Part shown: in pieces, positions 1 to 9,607 of the stretch | Layout: each line of letters starts with the position of its first letter | How positions within the stretch are numbered: the stretch's first letter is position 1 | Source of the DNA: Planctomycetota bacterium | Lineage (GTDB): Bacteria > Planctomycetota > Planctomycetia > Pirellulales > Pirellulaceae | Direction: 5' to 3' | NCBI GenBank assembly: GCA_016872725.1 | Contig: VGZC01000020.1 | Location: 1 to 64,000, forward strand | Length of the DNA stretch: 64,000 nucleotides | The notes under the pieces: generated by a model | Told to the model about the DNA's origin: nothing | The model's database searches: none | The model's input: the letters and a program-made list of their open reading frames with translations, nothing else | Position numbers and translations under genes: made by a program

Positions 1-176
1 AGGAAGGCGATCACAAGGAAGGCGACAAGGGCGCGGCTCCGGCGGGCGGCGGCGAAGCGGCTCCGGCGGGCGGCGGCGAAGCGGCTCCGGCGGGCGGCGG
101 CGAAGCGGCTCCGGCGGGCGGCGGCGAAGCGGCGCCCGCAGGCGGCGGCGCGGCTCCGGCCGGCGAGAACAAGTAG
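1..176 (+). CDS. C-terminal end of an Ala/Pro/Gly-rich repeat protein (5' end outside window)
   Basis: The open frame enters from the left edge (first full codon at 3) and stops at TAG 174-176. The visible 57 residues begin with a charged Glu-Gly-Asp-His-Lys segment. They then run through an eight-residue repeat (Ala-Ala-Pro-Ala-Gly-Gly-Gly-Glu), four perfect copies and one decayed copy, and end in Gly-Glu-Asn-Lys. Such low-complexity tails are common as flexible C-termini of ribosomal or secreted planctomycete proteins, but the part that would identify the protein lies outside the window. A strong terminator hairpin follows directly, so this is the last gene of its transcript. Function unknown. 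Confidence 0.75.
   Translation, partial: EGDHKEGDKGAAPAGGGEAAPAGGGEAAPAGGGEAAPAGGGEAAPAGGGAAPAGENK
33..152 (+). repeat. 24-bp tandem repeat, in frame
   Basis: Four identical 24-bp units (33-56, 57-80, 81-104, 105-128) are followed by one diverged unit (129-152). Each encodes Ala-Ala-Pro-Ala-Gly-Gly-Gly-Glu. The identity of the four units at nucleotide level points to recent slippage or unequal recombination. Copy number is likely to vary between strains. Confidence 0.9.
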
Positions 177-202
177 TTCCTCGTCCCGATTGGGGAAGAC
201 AG

Positions 203-246
203 ACAATGCGGGGACAGGCGGAAAGCCGGTCCCCGCGTTGTGTTTC
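203..246 (+). terminator. Rho-independent-type terminator hairpin
   Basis: The arm ACAATGCGGGGAC (203-215) pairs with GTCCCCGCGTTGT (229-241), twelve Watson-Crick pairs and one G-U, around a 13-nt loop. A T-rich stretch (TGTTTCTT) follows. It lies 27 bases after the stop codon of the first gene and before the inverted-repeat cassette. Confidence 0.7.
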
Positions 247-261
247 TTGGGGTAGTGTTGA

Positions 262-291
262 GCCACGGAAAAACACGGAAAAACACCGAAG
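262..291 (+). repeat. Left terminal inverted repeat of the cassette
   Basis: The sequence starts GCCACGGAAAAACACGGAAA and continues to 291. Read against the reverse complement of 1105-1134 it differs at three positions only. It is internally a 9-10-bp direct repeat of the ACGGAAAAAC type. Confidence 0.75.
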
Positions 292-299
292 GCAACCGA

Positions 300-569
300 T
301 CAATAGACGCATCGTTTGAATTCCGCCTTATGCCGTCCGAAATCGATTAGGAGACCGACCTTGATGCCGGTCGCCTTGAGTTCATTGAGGAGTTGGCCTT
401 CGTCGGGCGAGTCATACTTCTCAGCGACCTTCAATTCGACGATGACGCGGTGGTTCACCAACAGGTCCGACTTGTAATGACCGACGATCCGTCGCTCGCG
501 TTCACCGCGCTGTTCGGCGATTGAAACCCGAATCGTCGTGCCCATTCCCATTCCCATTCCCATGCCCAT
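300..569 (-). pseudogene. Truncated GxxExxR-family (PD-(D/E)XK-like) gene
   Basis: The 89-residue frame carries the C-terminal half of the GxxExxR family: a conserved Val-Ile-Val-Glu-Leu-Lys core, then a Leu-Leu-Asn-Glu-Leu-Lys-Ala-Thr-Gly segment and Gly-Leu-Leu-Ile-Asp-Phe-Gly near the end. Family members are usually about 120-130 residues. The N-terminal half, including the GxxExxR motif itself, is missing and replaced by (Gly-Met)n encoded by a hexamer repeat. Its 5' end overlaps the 3' end of the four-helix-bundle gene. The truncation argues against function. The family's role is not established; a nuclease-like fold has been proposed. Confidence 0.7.
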
Positions 570-969
570 GCTCGAATGCGGCGTCGTTTTCCGGCGCGCA
601 TGCGGGGATGCCGTCGGAACGCCGGACCAGTCGGGTCAGCATCGAGACAATACGCTTCAGCCGCTGCTTCCCTTCCCGGTTGGCTGCCGGATCGATTCCG
701 TCGGACACCGTCAAGACGTCCTGAATCGCCGCGCACTCCAGTGCCGAACCCCGAGCAATTGCGAACGAACGACAGCGGTCCTTCAGGCTCGGTTTGCCGT
801 TTCCCTCCGCGATGTTCAACGCGATCGATTGTGCCGCACGCAGCCACTGGTCTCGGGCATGTCGATGCATTCCAGACAGCCCTTTCGCTAGGCGAAACGA
901 TTCCGTTACGTAGGCGATCGAGAGCCGATAGACATCCAGCTTGTCGTGATCGAAAACAGGTTCCATCAT
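502..969 (-). CDS. Four-helix-bundle protein (S23 / 23S rRNA intervening-sequence protein family)
   Basis: A 155-residue protein. Residues about 5-120 match the four-helix-bundle family first seen in 23S rRNA intervening sequences: Phe-Asp-His-Asp-Lys-Leu-Asp-Val-Tyr near the start and an Ile-Ala-Leu-Asn-Ile-Ala-Glu-Gly-Asn-Gly core. The family forms small homo-oligomers of unknown role. The start ATG at 969 has AAAGGG just upstream. Beyond the family domain is a 35-residue tail ending in a His-Gly-Asn-Gly repeat encoded by the 541-570 hexamer tract, evidently acquired by repeat expansion. It sits inside the inverted-repeat cassette, and a broken copy of the same gene begins at 38763. Confidence 0.75.
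   Translation of the reverse strand: MMEPVFDHDKLDVYRLSIAYVTESFRLAKGLSGMHRHARDQWLRAAQSIALNIAEGNGKPSLKDRCRSFAIARGSALECAAIQDVLTVSDGIDPAANREGKQRLKRIVSMLTRLVRRSDGIPACAPENDAAFEHGHGNGNGNGHDDSGFNRRTAR
541..570. repeat. CCCATT hexamer tract
   Basis: A run of near-identical hexamers (CCCATT/CCCATG). Read on the minus strand it gives the His-Gly-Asn-Gly tail of the four-helix-bundle protein in one frame and the (Gly-Met)n start of the GxxExxR remnant in another. It marks the junction between the two genes. Confidence 0.8.
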
Positions 970-984
970 CGCCCTTTCTCAATT

Positions 985-1038
985 CGAGAACGAGAACGAG
1001 AACGAGAACGAGGGCGAGCATGGGCACGAGCATGGGCA
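985..1038. repeat. CGAGAA hexamer tract and 12-bp repeat
   Basis: Four CGAGAA hexamers (985-1008) are followed by variants and two copies of CGAGCATGGGCA (1015-1026 and 1027-1038). The same hexamer tract, in opposite orientation, precedes the broken four-helix-bundle gene at 38703-38747. It is therefore part of the dispersed element rather than local slippage alone. Confidence 0.8.
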
Positions 1039-1081
1039 CGAGGACGAAGGCCCACTCGAAATGATCGCCTATCCGCGCATT

Positions 1082-3118
<2,037 letters not shown>

Positions 3119-3154
3119 GATCGTCGTTCCTAGAGCCGGGCCTAGGCCGCCGCG

Positions 3155-3487
3155 CTAACGGAAATCGAGCATCCCGCGCATCGCTTCGACTTTCTTGGGG
3201 CCGATTCCGCGCACGTCGAGCAGGTCGTCGGGGGCCGTGAAAGGCCGATCTTCCGATCGGGCCGCGATGATGCGCGAGGCGAGTTCCGGGCCAATCCGAG
3301 GCAGCAGCCCCAGTTCGTCCATGTCGGCCCGGTTCACGTCGACCAGGAACCGGGGTGGAGACGGGCCGGGCCGATCGATCTCGGCAAGCCCGCCCCCCGA
3401 CCAGGCTTCCCGCGCCAAGTGGACGAGGTGCGCCGTCGCCAAGAGAGCCACCGCGCCCATCAATGTCTCACGCGCTCGATCGGTCAC
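3155..3487 (-). CDS. comEA: ComEA-like helix-hairpin-helix DNA-binding protein
   Basis: The protein has one N-terminal membrane segment (about residues 10-26, Leu-Met-Gly-Ala-Val-Ala-Leu-Leu-Ala-Thr-Ala) followed by a ComEA-type double HhH domain. That domain reads Asp-Val-Asn-Arg-Ala-Asp-Met-Asp-Glu-Leu, Pro-Arg-Ile-Gly-Pro-Glu-Leu-Ala and Val-Arg-Gly-Ile-Gly-Pro-Lys-Lys. ComEA binds incoming DNA in the periplasm or cell wall during natural transformation. The GTG at 3487 is chosen because GGAGG lies ten bases upstream and the membrane segment then sits at the N-terminus; a longer open frame to 3664 is proline/arginine-rich and unlikely. It lies 36 bases from uvrB on the same strand. Its place beside the pilus cluster and comEC supports a competence role. 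Confidence 0.85.
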   Translation of the reverse strand: MTDRARETLMGAVALLATAHLVHLAREAWSGGGLAEIDRPGPSPPRFLVDVNRADMDELGLLPRIGPELASRIIAARSEDRPFTAPDDLLDVRGIGPKKVEAMRGMLDFR

Positions 3488-3848
3488 GCCGTCGCCTCCG
3501 CTTGCCTCACCTTGTCCTTGCGTACGCCGTTCGCAATTATTCCACGCGCGGGACGAATGGGCGAGGCCCGGAGGAACGCGGTGACGCGCGGCTGGCCGGC
3601 GCTCCTCGGATGTACCCCCCGACAAATAACGGCAGTCGAGCGCCCGGCGGCCGATGTTCGGCACACCATGGAGTCCAGACGCCCTCGATGTTGTATGCTC
3701 AGGAACGGGACTGGACTCGGGATCGGGATTCGTCGCACAACGGCGGCATGGACCTGAGAATCACCGGAGTGCGGTTCGCTCGACGACGAATGGGTCCAAC
3801 CGGGATTCCGGTCGAGACGCGCCGATAGGTAAGGAGGGACCGGCCGCG

Positions 3849-4766
3849 ATGGCCGTCGAATTCACTCAGATCGAATGGGATCGGGATCTCGACGAGGTTT
3901 GCCGCCGGCTCGTCGAACTCGCGTTGCGCGAGGACCTCGACGCGGGACGGGATTGGACATCCGAGGCGTTGATCGCCGACGACCTTCAAGGCCAGGCGTC
4001 GATGGTCGCGCGATCCGCCGGTGTCGCCGCCGGCCTGCGCGCGCTTGCGGCCATGCTCGAACATGTCGGAGCGGGCGTCGAGTTCCTTCCGGCGATCGAC
4101 GACGGCCGTTCGTTTGAACGCGGCGCGTCGATCGCGACGGTGCGAGGCCGAGTTCGGGGCATTCTCGTTCACGAACGGTGGATGCTCAACACGGTGAGCC
4201 GGCTCTGCGGGATCGCGACCCTCGCCCGCGAGTTCGTTCGGGCCGTCGAAGGGCTTCCCGCGCGGATCTACGACACGCGGAAGACGACGCCGGGTTGGCG
4301 GCGGCTCGAGAAATACGCCGTGCGGTGCGGCGGCGGACGCAACCATCGGACGGGCCTCTTCGACGCGTTCCTCATCAAGGACAACCACCTGGCCTTCGCG
4401 GGCTGGGCCGGGGAACCCGAGCGGGCGATCGAGCGGGTCCGCGCGTTCGCGGCCGATTCGGAGCGGCGTCGGCCGGAATGGCACCGCATGCCGATCGAAA
4501 TCGAAGTGGATTCGCTCGATGCGTTCCGCCGCGTGCTTCCCACCGCGCCCGATCTCGTACTGCTCGACAATATGCCGGTCGAATCGCTCGCCCAAGCCGT
4601 CGCGCTGCGCGATCAACTCGGTTCGCCCATCGAGCTGGAGGCATCGGGCGGCGTCACGATCGCGACCGTCCGCGCGATCGCGCGAACCGGCGTGGACCGG
4701 ATCAGCGTCGGATCCCTCACCCACGGCGCCGTGAGTCTCGACATCGGCCTCGACTGGTCCGCCTGA
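3849..4766 (+). CDS. nadC: Nicotinate-nucleotide pyrophosphorylase (carboxylating), quinolinate phosphoribosyltransferase
   Basis: NadC converts quinolinate and PRPP to nicotinate mononucleotide, CO2 and pyrophosphate, the committed step of de novo NAD synthesis. The 305-residue protein has the family signatures: Asp-Thr-Arg-Lys-Thr-Thr-Pro-Gly at about 141-148, Gly-Gly-Gly-Arg-Asn-His-Arg near 160-166, and Leu-Ile-Lys-Asp-Asn-His near 175. The C-terminal barrel contains Leu-Leu-Asp-Asn-Met and Glu-Ala-Ser-Gly-Gly-Val. The start ATG 3849 follows TAAGGAGGG (about 8 bases spacing). No nadA or nadB is in the window. It is transcribed divergently from comEA/uvrB, so the 3488-3848 gap should hold both promoters. 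Confidence 0.96.
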   Translation: MAVEFTQIEWDRDLDEVCRRLVELALREDLDAGRDWTSEALIADDLQGQASMVARSAGVAAGLRALAAMLEHVGAGVEFLPAIDDGRSFERGASIATVRGRVRGILVHERWMLNTVSRLCGIATLAREFVRAVEGLPARIYDTRKTTPGWRRLEKYAVRCGGGRNHRTGLFDAFLIKDNHLAFAGWAGEPERAIERVRAFAADSERRRPEWHRMPIEIEVDSLDAFRRVLPTAPDLVLLDNMPVESLAQAVALRDQLGSPIELEASGGVTIATVRAIARTGVDRISVGSLTHGAVSLDIGLDWSA

Positions 4767-4901
4767 CCGGTTCGCGTTCCCACCGATGGACGATCGGCGG
4801 CTCGCGCCGCGCGACAAGGCTCGGCCGTCACGGCCCGCTCCCGCGCCGGTTTGACGCGCGACTCCTCCAACCTAGGCTTGAGGCGTTGGAGGAGGCATTC
4901 G

Positions 4902-5549
4902 ATGTCCTGGGTCCGATCCCGCGCGAACCGATCGATAGGGCGCCAGCCGAGCGATCGGCGTTTGGCTCGGCGCGAATCGAGCGCGCGGCGCGCGGCGTTC
5001 ACCTTGGTCGAAGCGTTACTCGCGATGGCTCTCGCCGCCGTCGCCGCGTCGTCCATCCTGGTCGCCGGCTATGCGACGCTGTTCGAATTGACCGGCGGCA
5101 TGGATCGCATGCTGGCGTCGGGCGTCGCGCGGCAGGTGATGAACGAGATCGTCGGCAAGCCGTACTGCGAGCCTGGAACGTCGGCGTTCGCGACGACGCT
5201 GGGCACGGAGAGCGGGGAAGCCGATCGAAGCCGATTCGATGACATCGACGATTACGCCAAGTACGCATGCGCGCCGCCCGCCGACCGGTGGGGCGTGCCG
5301 CTGGGACAAGGCGACGCGTCCGGCGGTTCCCGGCCCGCCGCGTTCCAGGCAAGTTCCGTTTGCTTCTCCACCTGGTCCGTCTCGGTTGGTGTCCACTATG
5401 TCGCCGAGGGAGACTGGGCGGTCGATCTGCCGGCCGGGCAAACGAGCGGATACCGGGCCGTCGACGTCGTCGTCTCGAAGACCGAACAGGGAATCCCGCG
5501 CGAGCTGGCTCGCTTGCGGCGGGTCGTCGCCCATGTGCCCAACACCTGA
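4902..5549 (+). CDS. Type IV prepilin-like / minor pseudopilin
   Basis: A 215-residue protein with a class III prepilin leader. A basic 32-residue leader ends in Ala-Ala, followed by Phe-Thr-Leu-Val-Glu (Glu at +5) and a hydrophobic helix to about residue 55. The residue before the cleavage point is Ala, not the usual Gly. The globular part is not recognised. The start ATG 4902 has GGAGGA seven bases upstream. It is the first of four consecutive genes for pseudopilin-type proteins ahead of pilM, so it is probably a minor pilin or pseudopilin of the same machine. Confidence 0.85.
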   Translation: MSWVRSRANRSIGRQPSDRRLARRESSARRAAFTLVEALLAMALAAVAASSILVAGYATLFELTGGMDRMLASGVARQVMNEIVGKPYCEPGTSAFATTLGTESGEADRSRFDDIDDYAKYACAPPADRWGVPLGQGDASGGSRPAAFQASSVCFSTWSVSVGVHYVAEGDWAVDLPAGQTSGYRAVDVVVSKTEQGIPRELARLRRVVAHVPNT

Positions 5550-5643
5550 GTCGCCTATGGATTCAAGACGCATCCGTCCGGCGCGGTCCCCTTCGCGCTT
5601 CGCTTCCGGAACGGGGTTGGGAGACCGCGTTGGAAAGGCGTGG

Positions 5644-6444
5644 ATGTCCGCGTTCCATCGAGCGCGGTCGCGCGACCGCCGCGCGGTATCGCTCGTCGAG
5701 ATGATCGTCGCGTCGGCCGTCGTGGCGCTGATCGTCGGATCGATGGGCATGATGGCGGTCGGCGTGCGGAAGACCCAGGACGTCAGCCGGGATACGGGCC
5801 TGCGCGTCCAACACGCGCGGATCGTCGTCGAACGCGTCGAAACGAACGTGCGGGGCGCGTTCGCGAACCTGGGTTTTCCCGGATTCATGGTCTTCAGCAC
5901 GCAGGTCTCCGGCGCGACCTATCCGGACGTGCTCGTGGTCTGGAAACCCAAATCGGTCCCGGACGACGCGGACCGCATGCCTATCTGGAACGAACTGATC
6001 GTGTATGCCTGCGATCCGTCCGATCCGACGCGGCTCTACGAAATCACACTGCCCTCGGACGGCGGCGGCGCTCCGGGTCCGGTCGGCGCGAATCTCGCGA
6101 CTTGGAATGCGAAGATCCAAGCGGCTCGCGAAGGTAAGAACTCCGTGCGGACTTTGCTGACCGACCAGCTTCGCGCGGCAAAGGCGACCGACGGTACGGC
6201 GCGCGGCGCCGTGCGGTTCGACGCCATGCTTCGCCCGTCCGCGGCCGAATGGGACGCATTCATCGCCGGTACGGTGGCATGGGAATCGCTTCCGTGGGCG
6301 CAGAGCCTCTTCAGCTCCCGGGCCGGCCTGAGGCAGAACGCGTGCGACCTCGAACTGCACCTCGGGCCGTCGAGCGGGTCGATCGACGGCGCGCTTCCGT
6401 TCGTAGGCTCGGCCGCCCTCTTCTTCCAGGTGGAACGCCCATGA
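5644..6444 (+). CDS. Type IV prepilin-like / minor pseudopilin (PilW/GspJ-like position)
   Basis: A 266-residue protein with leader Arg-Ala then Val-Ser-Leu-Val-Glu (Glu at +5, residue 19) and a hydrophobic helix to about residue 40, the class III prepilin pattern. The residue at -1 is again Ala. The C-terminal region has no recognised domain. ATG 5644 is preferred because GGAAAGG sits just upstream and it gives a short leader; an in-frame ATG at 5557 would add 29 residues. The stop overlaps the start of the next gene (ATGA at 6441-6444), so the two are translationally coupled. Size and order resemble PilW/GspJ, but the assignment is positional. Confidence 0.8.
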   Translation: MSAFHRARSRDRRAVSLVEMIVASAVVALIVGSMGMMAVGVRKTQDVSRDTGLRVQHARIVVERVETNVRGAFANLGFPGFMVFSTQVSGATYPDVLVVWKPKSVPDDADRMPIWNELIVYACDPSDPTRLYEITLPSDGGGAPGPVGANLATWNAKIQAAREGKNSVRTLLTDQLRAAKATDGTARGAVRFDAMLRPSAAEWDAFIAGTVAWESLPWAQSLFSSRAGLRQNACDLELHLGPSSGSIDGALPFVGSAALFFQVERP

Positions 6445-8624
6445 CGCGATTCCGCGCCCGCGATCGACGCCGAGGCGTCGCCTTGCTCATCGTGCTCGGA
6501 ATTCTCACGATGGCGCTCGGCGTCTGTTACGCGATGCTGCGCGGCCAGTCCACGTCGTCGATGATCGAGCGGAATCAAGGGCGGCTCGATGACGCCCGGT
6601 CGGCCGCATTGACGGGCGTGAGCATCGCCCTCGCGAAGATGCACACGACGGCATGGAGCGGAGTCGGCTCGTCGCTGACGGGCAATCTGAACACGGGCCT
6701 TTCCTATCGAGCGACGTTCGCGGCGGGGGACGCGAGCCTCGATTCCGCGGACGCCGACTACGCCGACCTTCCCTACCGCGTGACCGTCCAGTCGGTCGGC
6801 ACGGCCGTCGATCCGTCGAATCCGAGCATCGCCTCGACGCACGCCGTCGATGTCGTCGTCCAACTCGTGCCGCGCGCCATGGCCGCGCTGCCCGCGAAAT
6901 GGAGCACGATCCAAAACCACACGGTCTTTCAGTGGGGCACCGATCCGTTCACGTTCGAAATGCCCGCGCGGATCGAAGGGGACGTCCACGCGCAAGGCGC
7001 CTTCGCGCTCGCGCCGTCGTACCCGACACAGGACTCCCGACCGTTCAAAGGCCACATCGACGAAATCGCCGTCTACAACAAGGCGCTCACCGACTCCGAG
7101 ATCCTGGCAATCCAATCGGCCGCCGCCACGCCACCCCAAAACGCGCAAGACGTCGTCGCGGGCTACGGGCCGATCGCGTATTGGCGCTGCGACGAAGCCG
7201 CCGGCGCGGCCACCGCCGCGGACAGCGCGGGAGCGAACCCGGGCGCCTATGTCGGAGCCAAGTCGGGTGACGCCAACAAGCCGTTTTGGGGCGCGGGTTC
7301 CTCAGCGCAATTCGACGGTTTCAACGATCATATTCGGTGCGGGCGGCCCGATGTCGCCACGTCGGCGTTCACCGTTCTCTGCTGGTTCCGCGCCGATTCG
7401 TTTCCGTCCGGCGACCAGCACCTCGTGTGCAAGGCGCTCGGCCCGAGCGACGCCGACCAGTACTGGATGCTCGGCACGACGATCAAATCGGGCGCCCGGC
7501 GGCTCAAGTTCGGCCTTCGAACATCCCATGGATGGAAGGACGTGACCGCCAATTCCGGCGATTTATTCGCCGGAGTCTGGACGTTCGCGGCCGCCACGTA
7601 CGACGGATCGAAGTTGCGGGTCTACAAGGACGGGACTATGGAGTCCTTGATCGGACATTCGGGGACGATCACGGCGAATGCGAACGCGTTCCTTTGTATC
7701 GGCGACACGCCGCCGGGGAGCCCGAGAACCCAGTTGCTGCGCGACGAGCGGGCTATGCAACTGGCCCGTGAAACCGACATGCGTCCGGTGACCGGAACCT
7801 GGCGGGCGCCCGTCGGCGCGATCGACGCGGAAACGCTCACGTTCCTGCGGGATGATCTCGGCGCGGGCAGCGCGACGATCTCCGCCGACACGTCCGCGCC
7901 GGTCACGATTCCCGGCGGAGTGGGCTCGTACCAGTTGTTTTCGGGCGGGCCGATCTACAAGATTCCCGATCCGGGCGGTTCGATCGAAAACGCCACGCTC
8001 GCCGCCGACCCCTCCACGAATCCGCTCGGGTTTCGCCGGCATCAAGGCAACGTCGACATCAAGGACTCCGTCACCGGGACCGGGACCTTGTTCCTGGAAT
8101 CACCGGGCGATCTGGGATTCAAAGGTACGGGGACGAACTGGAGTTCGGTGTTGTTGCCCGCGATCGACGGCGAATCGAACCGAAGACGGTACCCGGCCTT
8201 TATCGTCGCGGGCTCGGTGGTCGTCGAGAAGTCTTCGGTCGCCGCGCAGGTTTCCGGGGCGGTCGTCGCGGGAAACAGGTTTGAAGCGAAGGACCGCACG
8301 GACGTGTCGCCGGGAATCACGATCAACGGCCGCGTGGTCAGCGCTTCGTTTCAATTCGGCAAACGAAAGGGGACGCCGACGAACGCCAACGACTGGCGTT
8401 CCTATGCGCAGTCGTTCCTGCTGCAAACCACCCTGCCGTATTTTCCGGGTTGGCTCGCATCGAATCCGGATATCGATGTCGCGCCGCTTTGGACGATCCG
8501 CCCGGACCCCGCCGGGCATGTCGACCAATGGCCGGACCTGACGCAACCGGTCTTTGTTCCGAGGACCGGGGACGGCGGTCTGCGATGGCGCGTGGTATCC
8601 TGGCGGGAGGGAACGGGGCCGTGA
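6441..8624 (+). CDS. Large PilX/GspK-like pseudopilin with LamG-like (concanavalin A-like) region
   Basis: A 727-residue protein. The N-terminus (Arg-Arg-Gly then Val-Ala-Leu-Leu-Ile-Val-Leu-Gly-Ile-Leu) is a prepilin-type segment lacking Glu at +5, as in GspK/PilX minor pseudopilins that sit at the pilus tip. Residues about 200-425 resemble a LamG/jelly-roll domain (Ala-Tyr-Trp-Arg, Phe-Asp-Gly-Phe-Asn-Asp-His, Tyr-Asp-Gly-Ser-Lys-Leu-Arg-Val-Tyr-Lys-Asp-Gly). The strand that normally closes the domain (His-Ile-Asp-Glu-Ile-Ala-Val-Tyr-Asn-Lys-Ala-Leu) comes first, at about 204-215, so the domain appears circularly permuted. The C-terminal 300 residues are unrecognised and include beta-rich repeats. 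A tip adhesin or substrate-binding role is inferred. It is coupled to the preceding gene. Confidence 0.8.
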   Translation: MTRFRARDRRRGVALLIVLGILTMALGVCYAMLRGQSTSSMIERNQGRLDDARSAALTGVSIALAKMHTTAWSGVGSSLTGNLNTGLSYRATFAAGDASLDSADADYADLPYRVTVQSVGTAVDPSNPSIASTHAVDVVVQLVPRAMAALPAKWSTIQNHTVFQWGTDPFTFEMPARIEGDVHAQGAFALAPSYPTQDSRPFKGHIDEIAVYNKALTDSEILAIQSAAATPPQNAQDVVAGYGPIAYWRCDEAAGAATAADSAGANPGAYVGAKSGDANKPFWGAGSSAQFDGFNDHIRCGRPDVATSAFTVLCWFRADSFPSGDQHLVCKALGPSDADQYWMLGTTIKSGARRLKFGLRTSHGWKDVTANSGDLFAGVWTFAAATYDGSKLRVYKDGTMESLIGHSGTITANANAFLCIGDTPPGSPRTQLLRDERAMQLARETDMRPVTGTWRAPVGAIDAETLTFLRDDLGAGSATISADTSAPVTIPGGVGSYQLFSGGPIYKIPDPGGSIENATLAADPSTNPLGFRRHQGNVDIKDSVTGTGTLFLESPGDLGFKGTGTNWSSVLLPAIDGESNRRRYPAFIVAGSVVVEKSSVAAQVSGAVVAGNRFEAKDRTDVSPGITINGRVVSASFQFGKRKGTPTNANDWRSYAQSFLLQTTLPYFPGWLASNPDIDVAPLWTIRPDPAGHVDQWPDLTQPVFVPRTGDGGLRWRVVSWREGTGP

Positions 8625-8726
8625 TTCGCTCGGCGAGCCGCGCGGCGAATTCGCGCGACCGGCGCGGCGAGTTGAACGTTCAAAGTGAATGCGGAAAGAC
8701 GAAAGACGACTGGGGAGGACGTACGT

Positions 8727-8957
8727 ATGATCGGTTCAAGCGGGAAGCGAGGCATGTTCCGCGCGGGAGGCATGTTCTGCATCGTTTCACTCATCGGCGC
8801 GGCGTGGTGGCATTCGAGCAGTCCCGCGTGGCAAACCAACCCGCCGGGCCTGCGCAATCCGATCGACCAACGGGAACAGATGATCAAGGAACTCCAGGAA
8901 ATCAAATCCCTGCTCAAGGAACAGAACGCGCTCCTGCGAGCGCGCGACAAGCCATGA
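8727..8957 (+). CDS. Small membrane-anchored coiled-coil protein
   Basis: A 76-residue protein with one hydrophobic segment (about residues 12-26, including Ile-Val-Ser-Leu-Ile-Gly-Ala-Ala). It ends in a charged heptad-like helix (Gln-Met-Ile-Lys-Glu-Leu-Gln-Glu-Ile-Lys-Ser-Leu-Leu-Lys-Glu-Gln) likely to form a coiled coil outside the membrane. ATG 8727 has GGGGAGGA eight bases upstream. Its stop overlaps the ATG of the next pseudopilin gene (8954-8957), placing it firmly in the pilus operon. No family recognised; a structural or assembly role in the pilus machine is inferred from position. Confidence 0.75.
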   Translation: MIGSSGKRGMFRAGGMFCIVSLIGAAWWHSSSPAWQTNPPGLRNPIDQREQMIKELQEIKSLLKEQNALLRARDKP

Positions 8958-9607
8958 ATCGGTCACTGCCCAGCCCCGATCCCGATCGGCGGCTCGCCCG
9001 TCCGCGCGTCGAGACGCGTCGAGGGCCGTGTCGGTCGGCGTTTTCGCTCGTGGAATTGCTGATCGTCGTCGTCCTGATGGGGATCGTCGCGGGGATGGTC
9101 GTATCGCGGTTCGATCCGGCGACCGCCGATCAACTCGACCAGGTCGCGGCCATCCTGGTAAGCGACCTGGATTACGCCCGCGCGCTCGCGGTCGCCAACA
9201 ACTCGAAGTATGCGATCCAATTCGACGTCGCGTCGAACGTGTATCATCTCCAGCACACGGGCACGAACGCCGCGCTCGACGCACTCCCGTCATCGGCCTA
9301 TCTGAGGAACGGCGTCGACGCGTTCAACAAGCCGAGGCAGACGGCGGATGTCGCCGGCCTGCTCGGCATGGGGCCGACCGTGCGCTTGCATCAGGTCCAA
9401 GCACACTTGAATCAGGTCCAAGCACAATCGGACCAATCGGCGGTGACGGCCATCGAGTTCTCGGCGCTCGGCGGCACAACGGTCGGTTCCGGCGTCGAGA
9501 TCCGGCTATCGTGCGGGGACGGAGCCGAACGTCGGTACATCTCGGTCAAGGTTGACAACGTCGTGGGGCTCGCATCGGTCGGCGAGGTCTTCGCGACCGC
9601 GCCCTGA
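8954..9607 (+). CDS. Type IV prepilin-like / GspH-type pseudopilin
   Basis: A 217-residue protein with leader ending Arg-Ser-Ala, then Phe-Ser-Leu-Val-Glu (residues 30-34) and a hydrophobic helix (Leu-Leu-Ile-Val-Val-Val-Leu-Met-Gly-Ile-Val). The downstream Asp-Tyr-Ala-Arg-Ala-Leu-Ala segment is typical of GspH/FimT-type minor pseudopilins. The residue at -1 is Ala, as in the other two leaders with Glu+5. Residues around 146-159 contain a seven-residue duplication (His-Gln-Val-Gln-Ala-His-Leu / Asn-Gln-Val-Gln-Ala-Gln-Ser). The start overlaps the previous stop (ATGA). It is the last pseudopilin gene before a 313-bp gap and pilM. Confidence 0.85.
   Translation: MNRSLPSPDPDRRLARPRVETRRGPCRSAFSLVELLIVVVLMGIVAGMVVSRFDPATADQLDQVAAILVSDLDYARALAVANNSKYAIQFDVASNVYHLQHTGTNAALDALPSSAYLRNGVDAFNKPRQTADVAGLLGMGPTVRLHQVQAHLNQVQAQSDQSAVTAIEFSALGGTTVGSGVEIRLSCGDGAERRYISVKVDNVVGLASVGEVFATAP
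9390..9426 (+). repeat. In-frame 21-bp period duplication in the GspH-like gene
   Basis: ATCAGGTCCAAGCACA occurs at 9390-9405 and again at 9411-9426, a 16-bp identity with a 21-bp period. It adds seven residues to the protein without shifting frame. Confidence 0.85.

Noticed and set aside
541-1038. Hexamer tracts as a CRISPR array
   Set aside because: Units are 6 and 12 bp with no spacers; simple tandem repeats.
3119-3154. CCTAG...CTAGG hairpin between uvrB and comEA
   Set aside because: Only five pairs with a wide loop and no T-run; too weak to call a terminator.
5557-5643. Longer start for the second prepilin-like gene (ATG 5557)
   Set aside because: Gives a 43-residue leader without a ribosome-binding site; ATG 5644 has GGAAAGG and a normal leader length.
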